From contig KB906767.1 of assembly GCA_000381625.1 (NCBI GenBank), positions 4,049,304 to 4,113,303 on the forward strand: DNA of 64,000 nt, in the 5' to 3' direction. The notes under the pieces were generated by a model that worked only from the letters and a program-made list of their open reading frames with translations, did no database searches and was not told the DNA's origin. The position numbers and the translations under genes are program-made. This document shows positions 53,993 through 63,157 of this stretch, piece after piece. The stretch comes from Bryobacterales bacterium KBS 96. Lineage in GTDB: Bacteria > Acidobacteriota > Terriglobia > Bryobacterales > Bryobacteraceae. Each line of letters opens with the position of its first letter. The stretch's first letter is position 1.

Positions 53993-55558
53993 ATGAAGAG
54001 AGAGTGCCTGCTTTGTATTCTGTCGCTTTGCCTATGCTGGTTTCCTGCGCGCGCCGCAAGCCCGGAACCCATTATTCTGCGCATTCAGGCGTATATACAG
54101 GATGGAAATTTGGATGCCGCGAAGCAGGCGATTGCGGCTGCCCTGAAGAATGCGCCAAATGACGGCGGTATCTATAATCTGCGCGGAATCGTCCACGCAG
54201 ATCGTAATGAATTGAAGGCAGCGGAAGCGGATTTCACTCGTGCGATTCAATTGAGTCCCGATCTGGTGGGGGCCTATCTTAACCTGGGCCGGACTTGCGA
54301 AATGTTGAGTGCAACGGATGCAGACGCCATCAATCGCGCCATTGTGCAATATCGCCATTTGCTAAAGTTACAACCCGCGGCAAGCGCGGTCGGACTTCAG
54401 CTCGCGAAACTGCTCGAACAGCAGAAAGAATACGCGGCCTCTCTCAAAGAACTAGATAGTTTACCGGCAGCCGACCGCAAAAGAGCGCTCGCTACTTCGT
54501 TACGATGCGCCGATCTGGCAAGTCTGGGCCATGGCCGGGAGGCCGAGCAAACCGCCGAGTCTTTACGGAAGGCGCAGGACCTTGATGAGCAGGTCGTTGA
54601 TGCAGTTCTTCCCGCTCTCGTGAAGAGCAAGGCGGATTCGATCGTGATTCTGATGCTCGATCTTATTGATCAACGCGAGCAACTTTCGTATCGTAGTCTG
54701 CGGCAGCTAGCGGCCGCATATGAACGCCGTGGTGAACTATCTGAGGCGCGTTCCACGCTCGAAAGGATGGTTTCGGCGGATCCCGCGAACCCAGCCCCAC
54801 TGATGGAACTGGCGCGCATCGCCGAAAAGCAGAACGATCTGAAGGGCGCGCTAGGATATCTGGCGCATGCCCGCGACCTGAATCCGAACTATGCGCCTGT
54901 GCATTTCTTTTTTGGGATCGTGTGTATCGAACTGAATCTCCCGCTCGAAGCGAAGAAATCGCTTCAAAAGGCGCTCGATCTCGATCCGGAAAATGCAATT
55001 TACAATTACGCGAGAGGCTCGGTGGAATTGCAAGGCAGGTCTGCGTGGCAGGCGATCCCCTATTTCAAAAGGTTCGTCGCGGCCAAGCCGGACGATCCGC
55101 GGGGCCATTTCGCTTTGGGGGCCGCCGAGTTTGCCAGCCACGATTACGAAGCCGCGGCAAAAGAGATGAACTCGGTTGCCAATAGCAAAGAAACCGCGGC
55201 CGGAGCCGAATACTTTCTCGGCCGAATTGCAAAGGCAGAAAGCGACTGGGCAAATGCGTCCGTGCACTTTCAGAAATCGATCGATGCGGATCCCAATTAC
55301 GCCGATTCTCATGCCGAGCTCGGACTTGCGAGAATGCATTTGAACGATCTGGCCGGAGCACGCAAAGAGCTAAATCGCGCGCTTGCCTTGAATCCCAATA
55401 GCTACATCGCGAACGGCAATCTTCTCGCCTTGCTTCAGCGGACAAAAGATCCGCTCGTCGAATCCCAGGAACAAAAGCTGCGCGCGCTGGACGTGAGGCG
55501 TTCGGAAAAGCAGGAATTGATGCTTCGAACAATCAAAGTGCGCCCGTTCGGAAACTAG
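53993..55558 (+). CDS. Exported TPR-repeat protein
   Basis: About 521 residues. I place the start at ATG 53993, where a signal peptide begins (LLCILSLCLCWFPARAAS); the longer frame from 53882 overlaps the receptor gene. The body is made of tetratricopeptide repeats, such as GIYNLRGIVHADRNELKAAE, APLMELARIAEKQNDLKGAL and ADSHAELGLARMHLNDLAGA. Acidobacterial receptor genes often have such a TPR protein next to them; it may bind the receptor or the sugar enzymes in the periplasm. It ends 9 bp before enzyme 3 and belongs to the same transcription unit by spacing. Confidence 0.87.
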   Translation: MKRECLLCILSLCLCWFPARAASPEPIILRIQAYIQDGNLDAAKQAIAAALKNAPNDGGIYNLRGIVHADRNELKAAEADFTRAIQLSPDLVGAYLNLGRTCEMLSATDADAINRAIVQYRHLLKLQPAASAVGLQLAKLLEQQKEYAASLKELDSLPAADRKRALATSLRCADLASLGHGREAEQTAESLRKAQDLDEQVVDAVLPALVKSKADSIVILMLDLIDQREQLSYRSLRQLAAAYERRGELSEARSTLERMVSADPANPAPLMELARIAEKQNDLKGALGYLAHARDLNPNYAPVHFFFGIVCIELNLPLEAKKSLQKALDLDPENAIYNYARGSVELQGRSAWQAIPYFKRFVAAKPDDPRGHFALGAAEFASHDYEAAAKEMNSVANSKETAAGAEYFLGRIAKAESDWANASVHFQKSIDADPNYADSHAELGLARMHLNDLAGARKELNRALALNPNSYIANGNLLALLQRTKDPLVESQEQKLRALDVRRSEKQELMLRTIKVRPFGN

Positions 55559-55567
55559 CTGAGTCTA

Positions 55568-57724
55568 ATGGATCGAAGATCATTTTTGCTCTCGGCCGGA
55601 AGTCTTCCAGCCGCTCCCTATTTGAAACGCCTGTCCGGTCTTTCCGCTCCCGAACAGGTATACATTCGTTTTGACAACAGCGGCCGGCTTTGGACAATTG
55701 GCAACCGGCTCGTTGAGCGCACGGTCTGTTTCGACACGCAAGGACTAGCGACCCGAAGCTGGAAACACAAGGTCACCGGAACGGATTTTATGCGCCAGCC
55801 GTTTACGGGAGAGCCAAATGAGAAATATGAATCAGGCGACGAATTTTCATTTCAAGCGAATGACTTGAAAGTTTCCGGCCATTCCGCACGAGATCGGACG
55901 CAGTTACAGTTGTTGGATTCAACGACGAAAGCAGCGGCGCCGGAAGGCAAGACTCTACAGATCCTGCTGAGAATGACCGCCTTGCCGCTCGATATTTCGG
56001 TTTCTTACAGCGTGTATGCGAATCATCCTGTAATTCGCAAGGCGCTTGCTATCCGGAATCGGGGCTCTCAAGCCGTTGTCCTTTCCCATATGGTGATCGA
56101 AGATCTTCCCATTCGCGCGGGTCCTCCCAAAGATCAGGTCGTGTTTGCATCTTACGGTGTTCTTCCACGCGAGATCTTCTTCACCGGGCGGGCGGAAGAC
56201 TGCTTGATTGTCCAGAAGAATGCAAAGACCAGCGAAGGAATGGCTATCTTAAACGAAGCTCCAGGCTGGACAAAGCGTACCGACCTGACTGGTTGGGGGA
56301 AAGGCATTTCGGTGGGCTATGACACCGACATATTCCCCTTCGAACGAAAACTCAATCCAGGCGAAGCCTTCACGACCGCCGGAAGCAGCGTTGCGTTTTT
56401 CATCCAGGACGACGGGTTCCACGATCCTCATTGGGTAATTCCCACTTACGCTTCTGAAGTGTTGCAGAAGAAAGGAGGCGGCTTCCGCTCGCCATGGTTC
56501 GGAAATACCTGGGAGCCGTTCTTCCAAAACTATGATGAGCGGGACGTGGCTAAGGTTCTTCCGATCGCCGCCGGTCTCGGCCTGGATATCTTCACGCTCG
56601 ACACCGGTTGGAGCAACGACTACGCAGAAAACGAACTGAATCCGGAAAAGTTTCGAGCGGGCTTTGCGGGCATTCGCTCGCAATTCGATAAGAACCATAT
56701 GGGACTTGGTTTATGGGCTCCACTCGTCGTGGTTAGTCAGGAAAGTAAGGTCTACAAAGAGCATCCCGAATGGACGGTGCACGATTACGAAGGAAAAGAA
56801 AAGACGGCGGAGTTTCCAGGCCCGCACGATCGGGTTATGTGCCTGGATTCACCCTACCGTCAAGTTGCCGCCGATCGGCTCAACGACCTAATCGAAAGGC
56901 AAAATGCGAAGTACCTCAAGATCGACCTCACCACCGTATTCAATGCCTATGGCGAGGCGCCCGGTTGCCACGCGAAGGGACACTATCACGATAATTGGGC
57001 TCAATCGCTGATAGGCATCTACGAAGGGATTCGATTCGTAACCGGCGAGATTTACGCAAAACACCCGGATGTGCTTCTCGACCTAACCTTCGAACTTTGG
57101 GGGCAGAAACACATCATCGATTACGGATTGTTAGCGGCCGGGGACCTGGATTGGATGAGCAACGTTGACGATCAATCGAACTACTCCGCGGGCCCCCTTC
57201 AGGCGCGGACATTGCTTTATCAGCGAGCTATGGCAATACCGGCGGATACGATGTTGATCGGTAATCTGCGAGCGACTACTCCGAATATTGAGGAGCACTT
57301 TGCAACCGCGATGGCCTCCGCGCCCGTGCTCCTTGGCGACTTGCGAAAGCTCACACCCGGCCAGGTCCATTGGTACCGGACAAAGATTGACTGGTTCAAG
57401 GATTTGAGGTCGGTCGTACCTCTGAACCAGGGATTTTTCACACTTGGATCATGGCGGCAGCCAAACAGAAGCGATTGGGACGGATACGCTCGTCTCAGCC
57501 GGGCCGGCGAAGGCGTTTTGGTCCTTTTCAGAAACCAATGTTCTTTAGAACGCGCACATGTGGTGTTGCCGGCATTTCCTTCCGGTGTTTTTTCGTTACG
57601 CTCCGTGTTGATCGATAGGCCTGTGAGGCAGGTTCATGGTTCGGAAATCATGCAAGGTACGGATTTTGAATTCGAGAACCTGCACGCGGTACAGATTTTC
57701 GAAATTCGAAAAGCCGGCGCTTAA
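55568..57724 (+). CDS. GH36-type alpha-galactosidase, exported (enzyme 3)
   Basis: A 718-residue protein. The N-terminus MDRRSFLLSAGSLPAAPYLK has a Tat-type signal. The GH36 layout is clear: a beta-sandwich (LSVSYSVYANHPVIRKAL-like strands), then a TIM barrel with LDTGWSNDYAENELNPEKF, GLWAPLVVVSQES and the nucleophile motif YLKIDLTTVFNAYGEAPGCH (Asp453), followed by DLDWMSNVDDQSNYSAGPLQ, which supplies the acid/base Asp. This is the closest of the three GH-D enzymes to classical alpha-galactosidase. It would release galactose from raffinose-type or galactomannan oligosaccharides. No further gene follows in the unit. Confidence 0.85.
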   Translation: MDRRSFLLSAGSLPAAPYLKRLSGLSAPEQVYIRFDNSGRLWTIGNRLVERTVCFDTQGLATRSWKHKVTGTDFMRQPFTGEPNEKYESGDEFSFQANDLKVSGHSARDRTQLQLLDSTTKAAAPEGKTLQILLRMTALPLDISVSYSVYANHPVIRKALAIRNRGSQAVVLSHMVIEDLPIRAGPPKDQVVFASYGVLPREIFFTGRAEDCLIVQKNAKTSEGMAILNEAPGWTKRTDLTGWGKGISVGYDTDIFPFERKLNPGEAFTTAGSSVAFFIQDDGFHDPHWVIPTYASEVLQKKGGGFRSPWFGNTWEPFFQNYDERDVAKVLPIAAGLGLDIFTLDTGWSNDYAENELNPEKFRAGFAGIRSQFDKNHMGLGLWAPLVVVSQESKVYKEHPEWTVHDYEGKEKTAEFPGPHDRVMCLDSPYRQVAADRLNDLIERQNAKYLKIDLTTVFNAYGEAPGCHAKGHYHDNWAQSLIGIYEGIRFVTGEIYAKHPDVLLDLTFELWGQKHIIDYGLLAAGDLDWMSNVDDQSNYSAGPLQARTLLYQRAMAIPADTMLIGNLRATTPNIEEHFATAMASAPVLLGDLRKLTPGQVHWYRTKIDWFKDLRSVVPLNQGFFTLGSWRQPNRSDWDGYARLSRAGEGVLVLFRNQCSLERAHVVLPAFPSGVFSLRSVLIDRPVRQVHGSEIMQGTDFEFENLHAVQIFEIRKAGA

Positions 57725-58051
57725 CCGACCATAGTTACGCAAGACCCAGGGCGATCATGGGCGACGTCGAAGGAGCGAGTTGCGGCCTTGAAGAGTCGCG
57801 CGGATTGCCGGACCCTAACTGTATGACAATCGGTCCGGCGCTTCACGGCGCTGTTAGAAACCGGACATGTAGCCCCCGCTGATTGCGTCAACACGCTATT
57901 CTCTTAACTGGGGTGATAGCACAAGCGATTGCCCGGTCTGGTAAATTCTGCATCCGTGCTTTCATTTCTCGCAATTTCGGCTTCGATTCGCCGGCGGCAT
58001 ACGTGGTTCGACTGTTTTGCCGCAGCGCCTCTAGGCGCCATTCCATTCAAA
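57725..58051. other. Intergenic stretch without a supported gene
   Basis: Between enzyme 3 and the next exported protein there are 327 bp. I see no palindrome, promoter pair or open frame with a ribosome-binding site that I would defend. The upstream extension of the next gene's frame through this stretch looks like chance. Confidence 0.4.
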
Positions 58052-58627
58052 ATGCAAAGTCCGATCCGGGTTCGGCGGTATGCGGCCGCGCTTTTCGTCC
58101 TTTGCGCGCTCGCGTGGGCATCCGTACCTGCCAGTCCTGCGACAACGCCGATGCCCGCCTGTCCCGCCGAGCGAGGAGCTTACTACCTGAAAGACGGCTC
58201 CTGGGATGCTTTAAAGCCTGTCAGCGTGAAAACCGCTCGGGCCAGCGGCATCCGGCGTATGCTGCTGACATACTCATCGAAAGCTGTGGCCGTCTATCAG
58301 AATGCGAAAGCGCCGGTGACCCTGGGCAGCCAACCGGAATTTTGTATTTCCGGGTTTGGGTCGTCTATTAAGGGAGTGACGATCGTAAAGCTCGATCAAA
58401 AAAACGATCGCCGCGAAATGCAGTTCGTCACCAAACGGCTATTCCGGAAGCCGAAGGTGCAGTACAACAGTCACGACATTCAGCCTGTGAAGCTGATTTC
58501 GTCGGATAGCACTCACGTCATTGTAGCGACCAAACGGCCCCTCGATTCTGGCCAGTACATCCTGTTTCCGCCGTCGAGAGTCGACTCGACCGGCAATCCG
58601 AATGGCTACGACTTTGGTGTGAACTGA
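58052..58627 (+). CDS. Exported hypothetical protein
   Basis: A 191-residue protein. The start is ATG 58052, which directly precedes a signal peptide (YAAALFVLCALAWASVPASP). The mature part is short and beta-rich (GAYYLKDGSWDALKPVSVKT, MQFVTKRLFRKPKVQYNSHD, HVIVATKRPLDSGQYILFPP) and ends in a hydrophilic tail. I recognise no family with certainty; it has the look of small acidobacterial periplasmic proteins of unknown function. It may be co-oriented with the following exported protein, but the 150-bp gap between them argues against strong coupling. Confidence 0.65.
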   Translation: MQSPIRVRRYAAALFVLCALAWASVPASPATTPMPACPAERGAYYLKDGSWDALKPVSVKTARASGIRRMLLTYSSKAVAVYQNAKAPVTLGSQPEFCISGFGSSIKGVTIVKLDQKNDRREMQFVTKRLFRKPKVQYNSHDIQPVKLISSDSTHVIVATKRPLDSGQYILFPPSRVDSTGNPNGYDFGVN

Positions 58628-58778
58628 TACAGCCGTTAGGTTGTCGCAACTCTGGCTTAGGGCTCTCGCATCTACTATTTAGGGATAAGGAGCGCCGGCC
58701 GATTTGCTACTATCGGGTAACAGGTTCGAGGCCCGGTCGGCCGCTCGCCGGAGTTGGCTGGAACCCGGGACATCCGTC

Positions 58779-59546
58779 TTGCGATCCATAGTTATCCTCT
58801 TACTGGCCTGCGGTTTTCTGGCTGTGGCTTCCACACGTGCGTTTGCCTACAGCGATAACGATCATCCACAAGGCCTGGATTCCGACGAAATCCTAAATCG
58901 ATATTTTGCCGCAAAAGCGCGCCAGATTGGTTTACGCGGCGCATCGATGGATGTCGACATCGACGCCAGTGTTCCTAAGCTGAAGAAACAAGGCCGCCTG
59001 CGGGCGCTGCGCAAAATCTCTGAACTAGGCAAGGTTACCTATAAGGTGCTTGGCTTTCAGGGTGATAATACCGTGAAGAATGAAGTGATTGCGCGATATC
59101 TTGAGGCCGAGCAGCAGGGCGGCGAAGATCGGCAAAAATACGAAATCAATAAGGCGAATTACAAATTCAAGTACAAAGGCGATCACACCCTCACCACTGG
59201 CAAAAGAATTTATATTTTCTTCTTGACTCCGCGGCACAAAGAAGTGGGCTTATTCAAGGGCGAGCTGTGGCTGGATGCGCAAAGCTATTTGCCGGTTATG
59301 GAGAAAGGAAGACTCGTTAAGAATCCGAGCATCTTCTTTAAACGAGTGGAATTTGTCAGAGACTACAAGATCGAGGATGGCACGGCCGTGCCTCAGCATA
59401 TGGACAGCACGATTACGACTCGTATCGTGGGTAAAGTGAATCTTAGCATCGACTACTCAAATTTTGCGCCGGATCATAATGGCCCAGGAAGTCAGAGAAT
59501 CAGCGGCGGTGGTGGAGCAAGTTCGCTTTCATCGCTGGTGAAGTGA
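58779..59546 (+). CDS. Exported protein, possibly lipoprotein-sorting-like
   Basis: A 255-residue protein. I use TTG 58779, which places a signal peptide at the start (SIVILLLACGFLAVASTRAF, cleavage near AFA); the frame upstream from 58704 lacks support. The mature part has beta-strand pattern with YIFFLTPRHKEVGLFKGELW, DAQSYLPVMEKGRLVKNPSI and IFFKRVEFVRDYKIEDGTAV, which resembles the LolA/outer-membrane lipoprotein-sorting fold, where an inner-membrane-derived lipoprotein is carried across the periplasm. This is an inference from pattern only. The C-terminal tail is glycine-rich and probably disordered. Confidence 0.6.
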   Translation: MRSIVILLLACGFLAVASTRAFAYSDNDHPQGLDSDEILNRYFAAKARQIGLRGASMDVDIDASVPKLKKQGRLRALRKISELGKVTYKVLGFQGDNTVKNEVIARYLEAEQQGGEDRQKYEINKANYKFKYKGDHTLTTGKRIYIFFLTPRHKEVGLFKGELWLDAQSYLPVMEKGRLVKNPSIFFKRVEFVRDYKIEDGTAVPQHMDSTITTRIVGKVNLSIDYSNFAPDHNGPGSQRISGGGGASSLSSLVK

Positions 59547-59731
59547 GCAGTTTAAATTATTTACGGATGTTCTCGCACCTAAACCGGGGGGGTGCTTCGT
59601 CTCATTCGTAGGGTGGTGTGGGATTTCGACCGGGTGAGGGCGCGGCTTTGGCGCCTGAACCGATTAAAGTCGCACTTCGGTTGCAGGTGCTTGAATTTAC
59701 GGGAGAAAAGTCAGTACGCTAAAGGGAGTCC

Positions 59732-61192
59732 ATGAGAACGTTATTCTTAAACCCTCCTTCTTTTGAAGGGTTTGATGGCGGAGCCGGTTCGCGCTGGCCT
59801 GCATCGCGCGAAATCGAGTCCTACTGGTATCCGGTCTGGCTCTGCTACCCAGCGGGCATGCTTCCGGACAGCAAAGTTGTCGATGCGCCGCCCCATAAGA
59901 TCTCGATCGAACAGACGGTGGAGATGGCTCGCGACTTCGAGTTGCTGGTGTTATTTACTTCGACGCCGGGTTTCCATGTCGACGTGAAGATCGCCGAAAT
60001 GATGAAGGATTCGAACCCCGGGTTGAAGGTCGCCTTCGTCGGACCCCCTGTAACCGTTGAACCCGAGAAGAGCCTGCGAGCTTCCATGGCGATCGACTTT
60101 GTCGTCAAGCGGGAATTCGATCACGCAATTGTCGATTTCGCAAACGGCAAACCTCTAGATGAAATTCCGGGCGTCGTTTTCCGAAAAGATGGGGGATTTC
60201 AGCACAATCCCGAAGCGCCTCCCATCGAAAATCTGGATTCGCTTCCCTGGGTCTCCAAAACTTACAAACGCGACCTCGACTTCCGGCGCTACAACGTTCC
60301 GTTTCTGCTGCATCCGTTTCTGTCGCTCTACACGAGCCGGGGTTGTCCGGCCATGTGTACGTTTTGTTTGTGGCCGCAAACGCACTCAGGGCACAGATGG
60401 CGGCTACGCTCGACGGATGATATCGTCAACGAGTGCCGGTATGTGCAAGAGAATTTCCCGGGCCTCAAAGAGATCTTCTTCGACGACGACACGTTCAATT
60501 ACCAGAAGGCGCGCACGATCGAGCTTTGCGGCAAGCTGAAGTCGCTGAAAATGACCTGGAGTTGCACGTCGCGCGTCACTACCGATTACGACACGCTCAA
60601 AGCGATGAAGGAAGCCGGTTGCCGCCTTTTGATTGTCGGCTATGAATCCGGCGATCAGCAGATACTGAAGAACATCAAAAAGGGCGCAACCATCGACATG
60701 GCCCGGCGCTTCACCGCCAACTGCAAAAAGCTGGGCTTGGTTGTGCACGGCGATTTCATTGTCGGTCTGCCCGGCGAGAGTAGGGAATCCATCCGCAAGA
60801 GTATCGATTTTGCAAAGGAGCTCGACGTCGAAACGATCCAGGTTTCGATCGCGCATCCGTATCCCGGCACCGAGTTTTACGATCACGCCACAAAGAATGG
60901 ATTGATCACGATCGACGCCATGACCGACGAACAAGGGCACCAGCTTCCGAACGTGATTTATCCGGGCCTTGACCGTGGGGAGTTGGTCAATTGGGTGGAG
61001 CGGTTCTACGACGAATATTATTTCCGCCCCAAAGTCGCGTTTCGTCTGGTTCGCAAAGCGATGTTCAACGGAAGCGAGCGGAAACGTTTATACAAAGAAG
61101 CTCGCGAATACCTCGCTCTGCGATCGAAGCGCAAGGTTTTCGTTAAGACTGAGAAACAGCAATCTTCGGCTGTTCTCAGTTCCGGCGACTAA
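59732..61192 (+). CDS. hpnJ: Radical SAM enzyme HpnJ, hopanoid side-chain modification
   Basis: A 486-residue enzyme. The N-terminal half has a B12-binding-like domain (TLFLNPPSFEGFDGG, LLVLFTSTPGFHVDVKIAEM), then the radical SAM motif CxxxCxxC in YTSRGCPAMCTFCLWPQT. The motif set IFFDDDTFN, LIVGYESGDQQILKNIKKGA and FIVGLPGESRESIRKSIDF follows. HpnJ is proposed to contract the sugar of bacteriohopanetetrol glycosides to form the cyclitol ether. GGGAG precedes the ATG. Two small membrane proteins and hpnI follow in the same direction with short gaps, so the operon is a hopanoid-modification unit. Confidence 0.88.
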   Translation: MRTLFLNPPSFEGFDGGAGSRWPASREIESYWYPVWLCYPAGMLPDSKVVDAPPHKISIEQTVEMARDFELLVLFTSTPGFHVDVKIAEMMKDSNPGLKVAFVGPPVTVEPEKSLRASMAIDFVVKREFDHAIVDFANGKPLDEIPGVVFRKDGGFQHNPEAPPIENLDSLPWVSKTYKRDLDFRRYNVPFLLHPFLSLYTSRGCPAMCTFCLWPQTHSGHRWRLRSTDDIVNECRYVQENFPGLKEIFFDDDTFNYQKARTIELCGKLKSLKMTWSCTSRVTTDYDTLKAMKEAGCRLLIVGYESGDQQILKNIKKGATIDMARRFTANCKKLGLVVHGDFIVGLPGESRESIRKSIDFAKELDVETIQVSIAHPYPGTEFYDHATKNGLITIDAMTDEQGHQLPNVIYPGLDRGELVNWVERFYDEYYFRPKVAFRLVRKAMFNGSERKRLYKEAREYLALRSKRKVFVKTEKQQSSAVLSSGD

Positions 61193-61208
61193 ACGCGAGA
61201 GGCAGATT

Positions 61209-61676
61209 TTGGCTCCTGTAGAGTTGGCCGACGCTCCCTGCGAAATCACTTCGCCGCCAATGATTGGCCACCGCACCCGTACACAAACGCTGCTGCTGTC
61301 GGTGATCGTCATTGCGTTGAACGGTCTCGGCAATCTTTCACTAACGTGGGGCTTGCGCCATGCGCCCGATCCCTTGGGACTTCACCCGCTGCGCTATCTT
61401 CGCGCAATGATCGACCCATTCGTAGCCATTGGAATCGCTCTCCTGATCCTTTGGCTGTTGACGCGGATGGCGCTGATGAGCTGGGCGGATTTGACCTTCG
61501 TGCTTCCGGTTACATCGATCGGATACGTACTTTCCGCGGTGTTGGGCTGCGTGTTTCTTCAAGAGGTCGTCTCCATTGAACGGTGGGCGGGGACTTTCCT
61601 TATATTTATTGGCGCGATGCTGGTCGGCGTGACAACGCATCACCGTACCGGGCGCGCTCCTGAGGAGCCAAAATGA
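61209..61676 (+). CDS. Small multi-helix transporter subunit (EamA/SMR-like), first copy
   Basis: About 155 residues. The start is TTG 61209 with GAGAGG about 7 nt before it; ATG 61260 is an alternative. Four hydrophobic segments are seen (LLLSVIVIALNGLGNLSLTW, PFVAIGIALLILWLLTRMAL, LTFVLPVTSIGYVLSAVLGC, WAGTFLIFIGAMLVGVTTHH). This is the size and pattern of EmrE/ArnE-type proteins that act as dimers. It lies 16 bp after hpnJ and overlaps the next small transporter gene by 4 bp, so the pair probably forms a heterodimer that moves a hopanoid glycolipid or its precursor across the membrane. Confidence 0.75.
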   Translation: MAPVELADAPCEITSPPMIGHRTRTQTLLLSVIVIALNGLGNLSLTWGLRHAPDPLGLHPLRYLRAMIDPFVAIGIALLILWLLTRMALMSWADLTFVLPVTSIGYVLSAVLGCVFLQEVVSIERWAGTFLIFIGAMLVGVTTHHRTGRAPEEPK

Positions 61677-62032
61677 TTTGGCTTCTCCTGGGAATCATGG
61701 TCATCGCGACGGTCTTCGGCGACTTGTTGCAGAGTCACGAAATGAAGCGCAGCGGGGCGCAAAGCGTGAATGCGCGAGGGCTGCTGGCGCTACTGAAACA
61801 GATTGGAAATCGTCTTTACCTGATATTGGCGATTGTCTGCATGGCAATCTCGTTCTTTGCGTTTATGGCGCTGCTGCAGCGCGCGCCAATGAGTTTCGCC
61901 GTCCCGGCATCTGCCGCCACCGTGATTCTAGAGACCATTCTGGCGAAGTTGTTTCTCCACGAACGCGTTGGTAAGCGGCGTTGGGCGGGAGCCGTGTTGG
62001 TGGCGGCCGGCGTGGTTCTGCTTGCTCATTAG
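61673..62032 (+). CDS. Small multi-helix transporter subunit (EamA/SMR-like), second copy
   Basis: A 119-residue protein with four hydrophobic segments, the first directly at the N-terminus (MIWLLLGIMVIATVFGDLLQ) followed by YLILAIVCMAISFFAFMALL, PMSFAVPASAATVILETILA and WAGAVLVAAGVVLLA. The ARM of the SMR family (a Glu in the first helix) is not obvious, so it may be a flippase-type rather than drug-type subunit. Its start overlaps the previous gene by 4 bp, and hpnI starts 12 bp after its stop. Position between hpnJ and hpnI suggests a role in moving the sugar-bearing hopanoid. Confidence 0.78.
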   Translation: MIWLLLGIMVIATVFGDLLQSHEMKRSGAQSVNARGLLALLKQIGNRLYLILAIVCMAISFFAFMALLQRAPMSFAVPASAATVILETILAKLFLHERVGKRRWAGAVLVAAGVVLLAH

Positions 62033-62044
62033 CGGGGACCGCCG

Positions 62045-63157
62045 TTGACGCTTTGTTGGCTCATCCTTCTGCCCGCGTTTGTCTACCAGGTTCTTTCGAT
62101 TGCGGCTTCGCTCCGTCAGTTCTTGCGCCAGCCGCCATTATCCGGTTTTCAACCGCCGGTCTCGATATTCAAGCCCATACGCGGACTCGATCCGGACATG
62201 TACGAAGCGCTGGTCTCGCATGCCAGCCAGAATTATCCGGAGTTCGAGATTCTATTTGGCGTTTACGATGAAAGCGACCCGTCGGTGCCGTACATCCACC
62301 AGCTCCAGCGCGAATTCCCCGATGTCGCGATTTCATTAATCGTCGGAGCGAAGCCAGCCGCCAACGGCAAAGTCGGCACGCTTTGCGCTCTCGCCCGGCA
62401 CGCGCGGCACCCTGTCTGGCTAGTGAACGACAGTGATATTCGAGTGACTGGCGCCTATTTGAGTGAGATCGTCGCGCCGCTCGCGGACGATTCGGTCGGA
62501 TTGGTTACCTGTCTCTATCGGGCTGTTCCGCACAGCTTGCCTGGGTACTGGGAAGCACTCGGTATTTCGATTGATTTCATGCCGAGCACACTGGTTGCTC
62601 CGCTGGTCGGTGTTCGAGAATTTGCACTGGGATCGACATTGTGTTTCCGTTCCGCGGATTTGCTGAAGGCCGGAGGATTCGAAGCGCTGACCGATTACAT
62701 TGCGGACGATTTTCAATTGGCGCGCCGGGTCCTACGCAGTGGAACGCGAGCGCATCTCTCGACGCACGTAGTGGAAACTTCGCTGAGCGATACGAGCTGG
62801 TCCGGAGCGTGGCAGCACCAGCTCCGCTGGGCCCGTACCATCCGCTTTTCGAAGGGATGGGGTTATCTCGGCCTACCGATTACTCACGCCGGGGTTTGGG
62901 CGCTTGCCGGATTTGCCTTGCACATTTGGCCCGCGGCGTTGATCCTGCTGCTTGCTCGTATTGCCGCGGCTGTTGTATCCGGGTGGCTGGTGCTGCGCAT
63001 CAGAAGGCCGCTGTGGGAGGCATTGCTTGCGCCGCTCTGGGATTTGTATGCATTTTCCGTCTGGGTCGCGAGTTACCTGTCGAACGAAGTGCAGTGGAGA
63101 GACCAGCGCCTCCGGATTTTACGAGATGGCCGGGTAGAAGCAATCCCCAGGCGCTAG
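62045..63157 (+). CDS. hpnI: Hopanoid glycosyltransferase HpnI (ceramide-glucosyltransferase-like)
   Basis: A 370-residue membrane-bound family 2 glycosyltransferase starting at TTG. The N-terminal helix (LCWLILLPAFVYQVLSIAAS) is followed by VSIFKPIRGLDPDMYEALVS, SQNYPEFEILFGVYDESDPS, a DxD-like WLVNDSDIRVTGAYLSEIVA, and the QxxRW-type motif HQLRWARTIRFSKGWGYLGL. C-terminal hydrophobic segments anchor it. HpnI adds N-acetylglucosamine to bacteriohopanetetrol, which HpnK then deacetylates and HpnJ rearranges. No hpnK gene lies in the window, so the pathway is incomplete here. Confidence 0.88.
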   Translation: MTLCWLILLPAFVYQVLSIAASLRQFLRQPPLSGFQPPVSIFKPIRGLDPDMYEALVSHASQNYPEFEILFGVYDESDPSVPYIHQLQREFPDVAISLIVGAKPAANGKVGTLCALARHARHPVWLVNDSDIRVTGAYLSEIVAPLADDSVGLVTCLYRAVPHSLPGYWEALGISIDFMPSTLVAPLVGVREFALGSTLCFRSADLLKAGGFEALTDYIADDFQLARRVLRSGTRAHLSTHVVETSLSDTSWSGAWQHQLRWARTIRFSKGWGYLGLPITHAGVWALAGFALHIWPAALILLLARIAAAVVSGWLVLRIRRPLWEALLAPLWDLYAFSVWVASYLSNEVQWRDQRLRILRDGRVEAIPRR

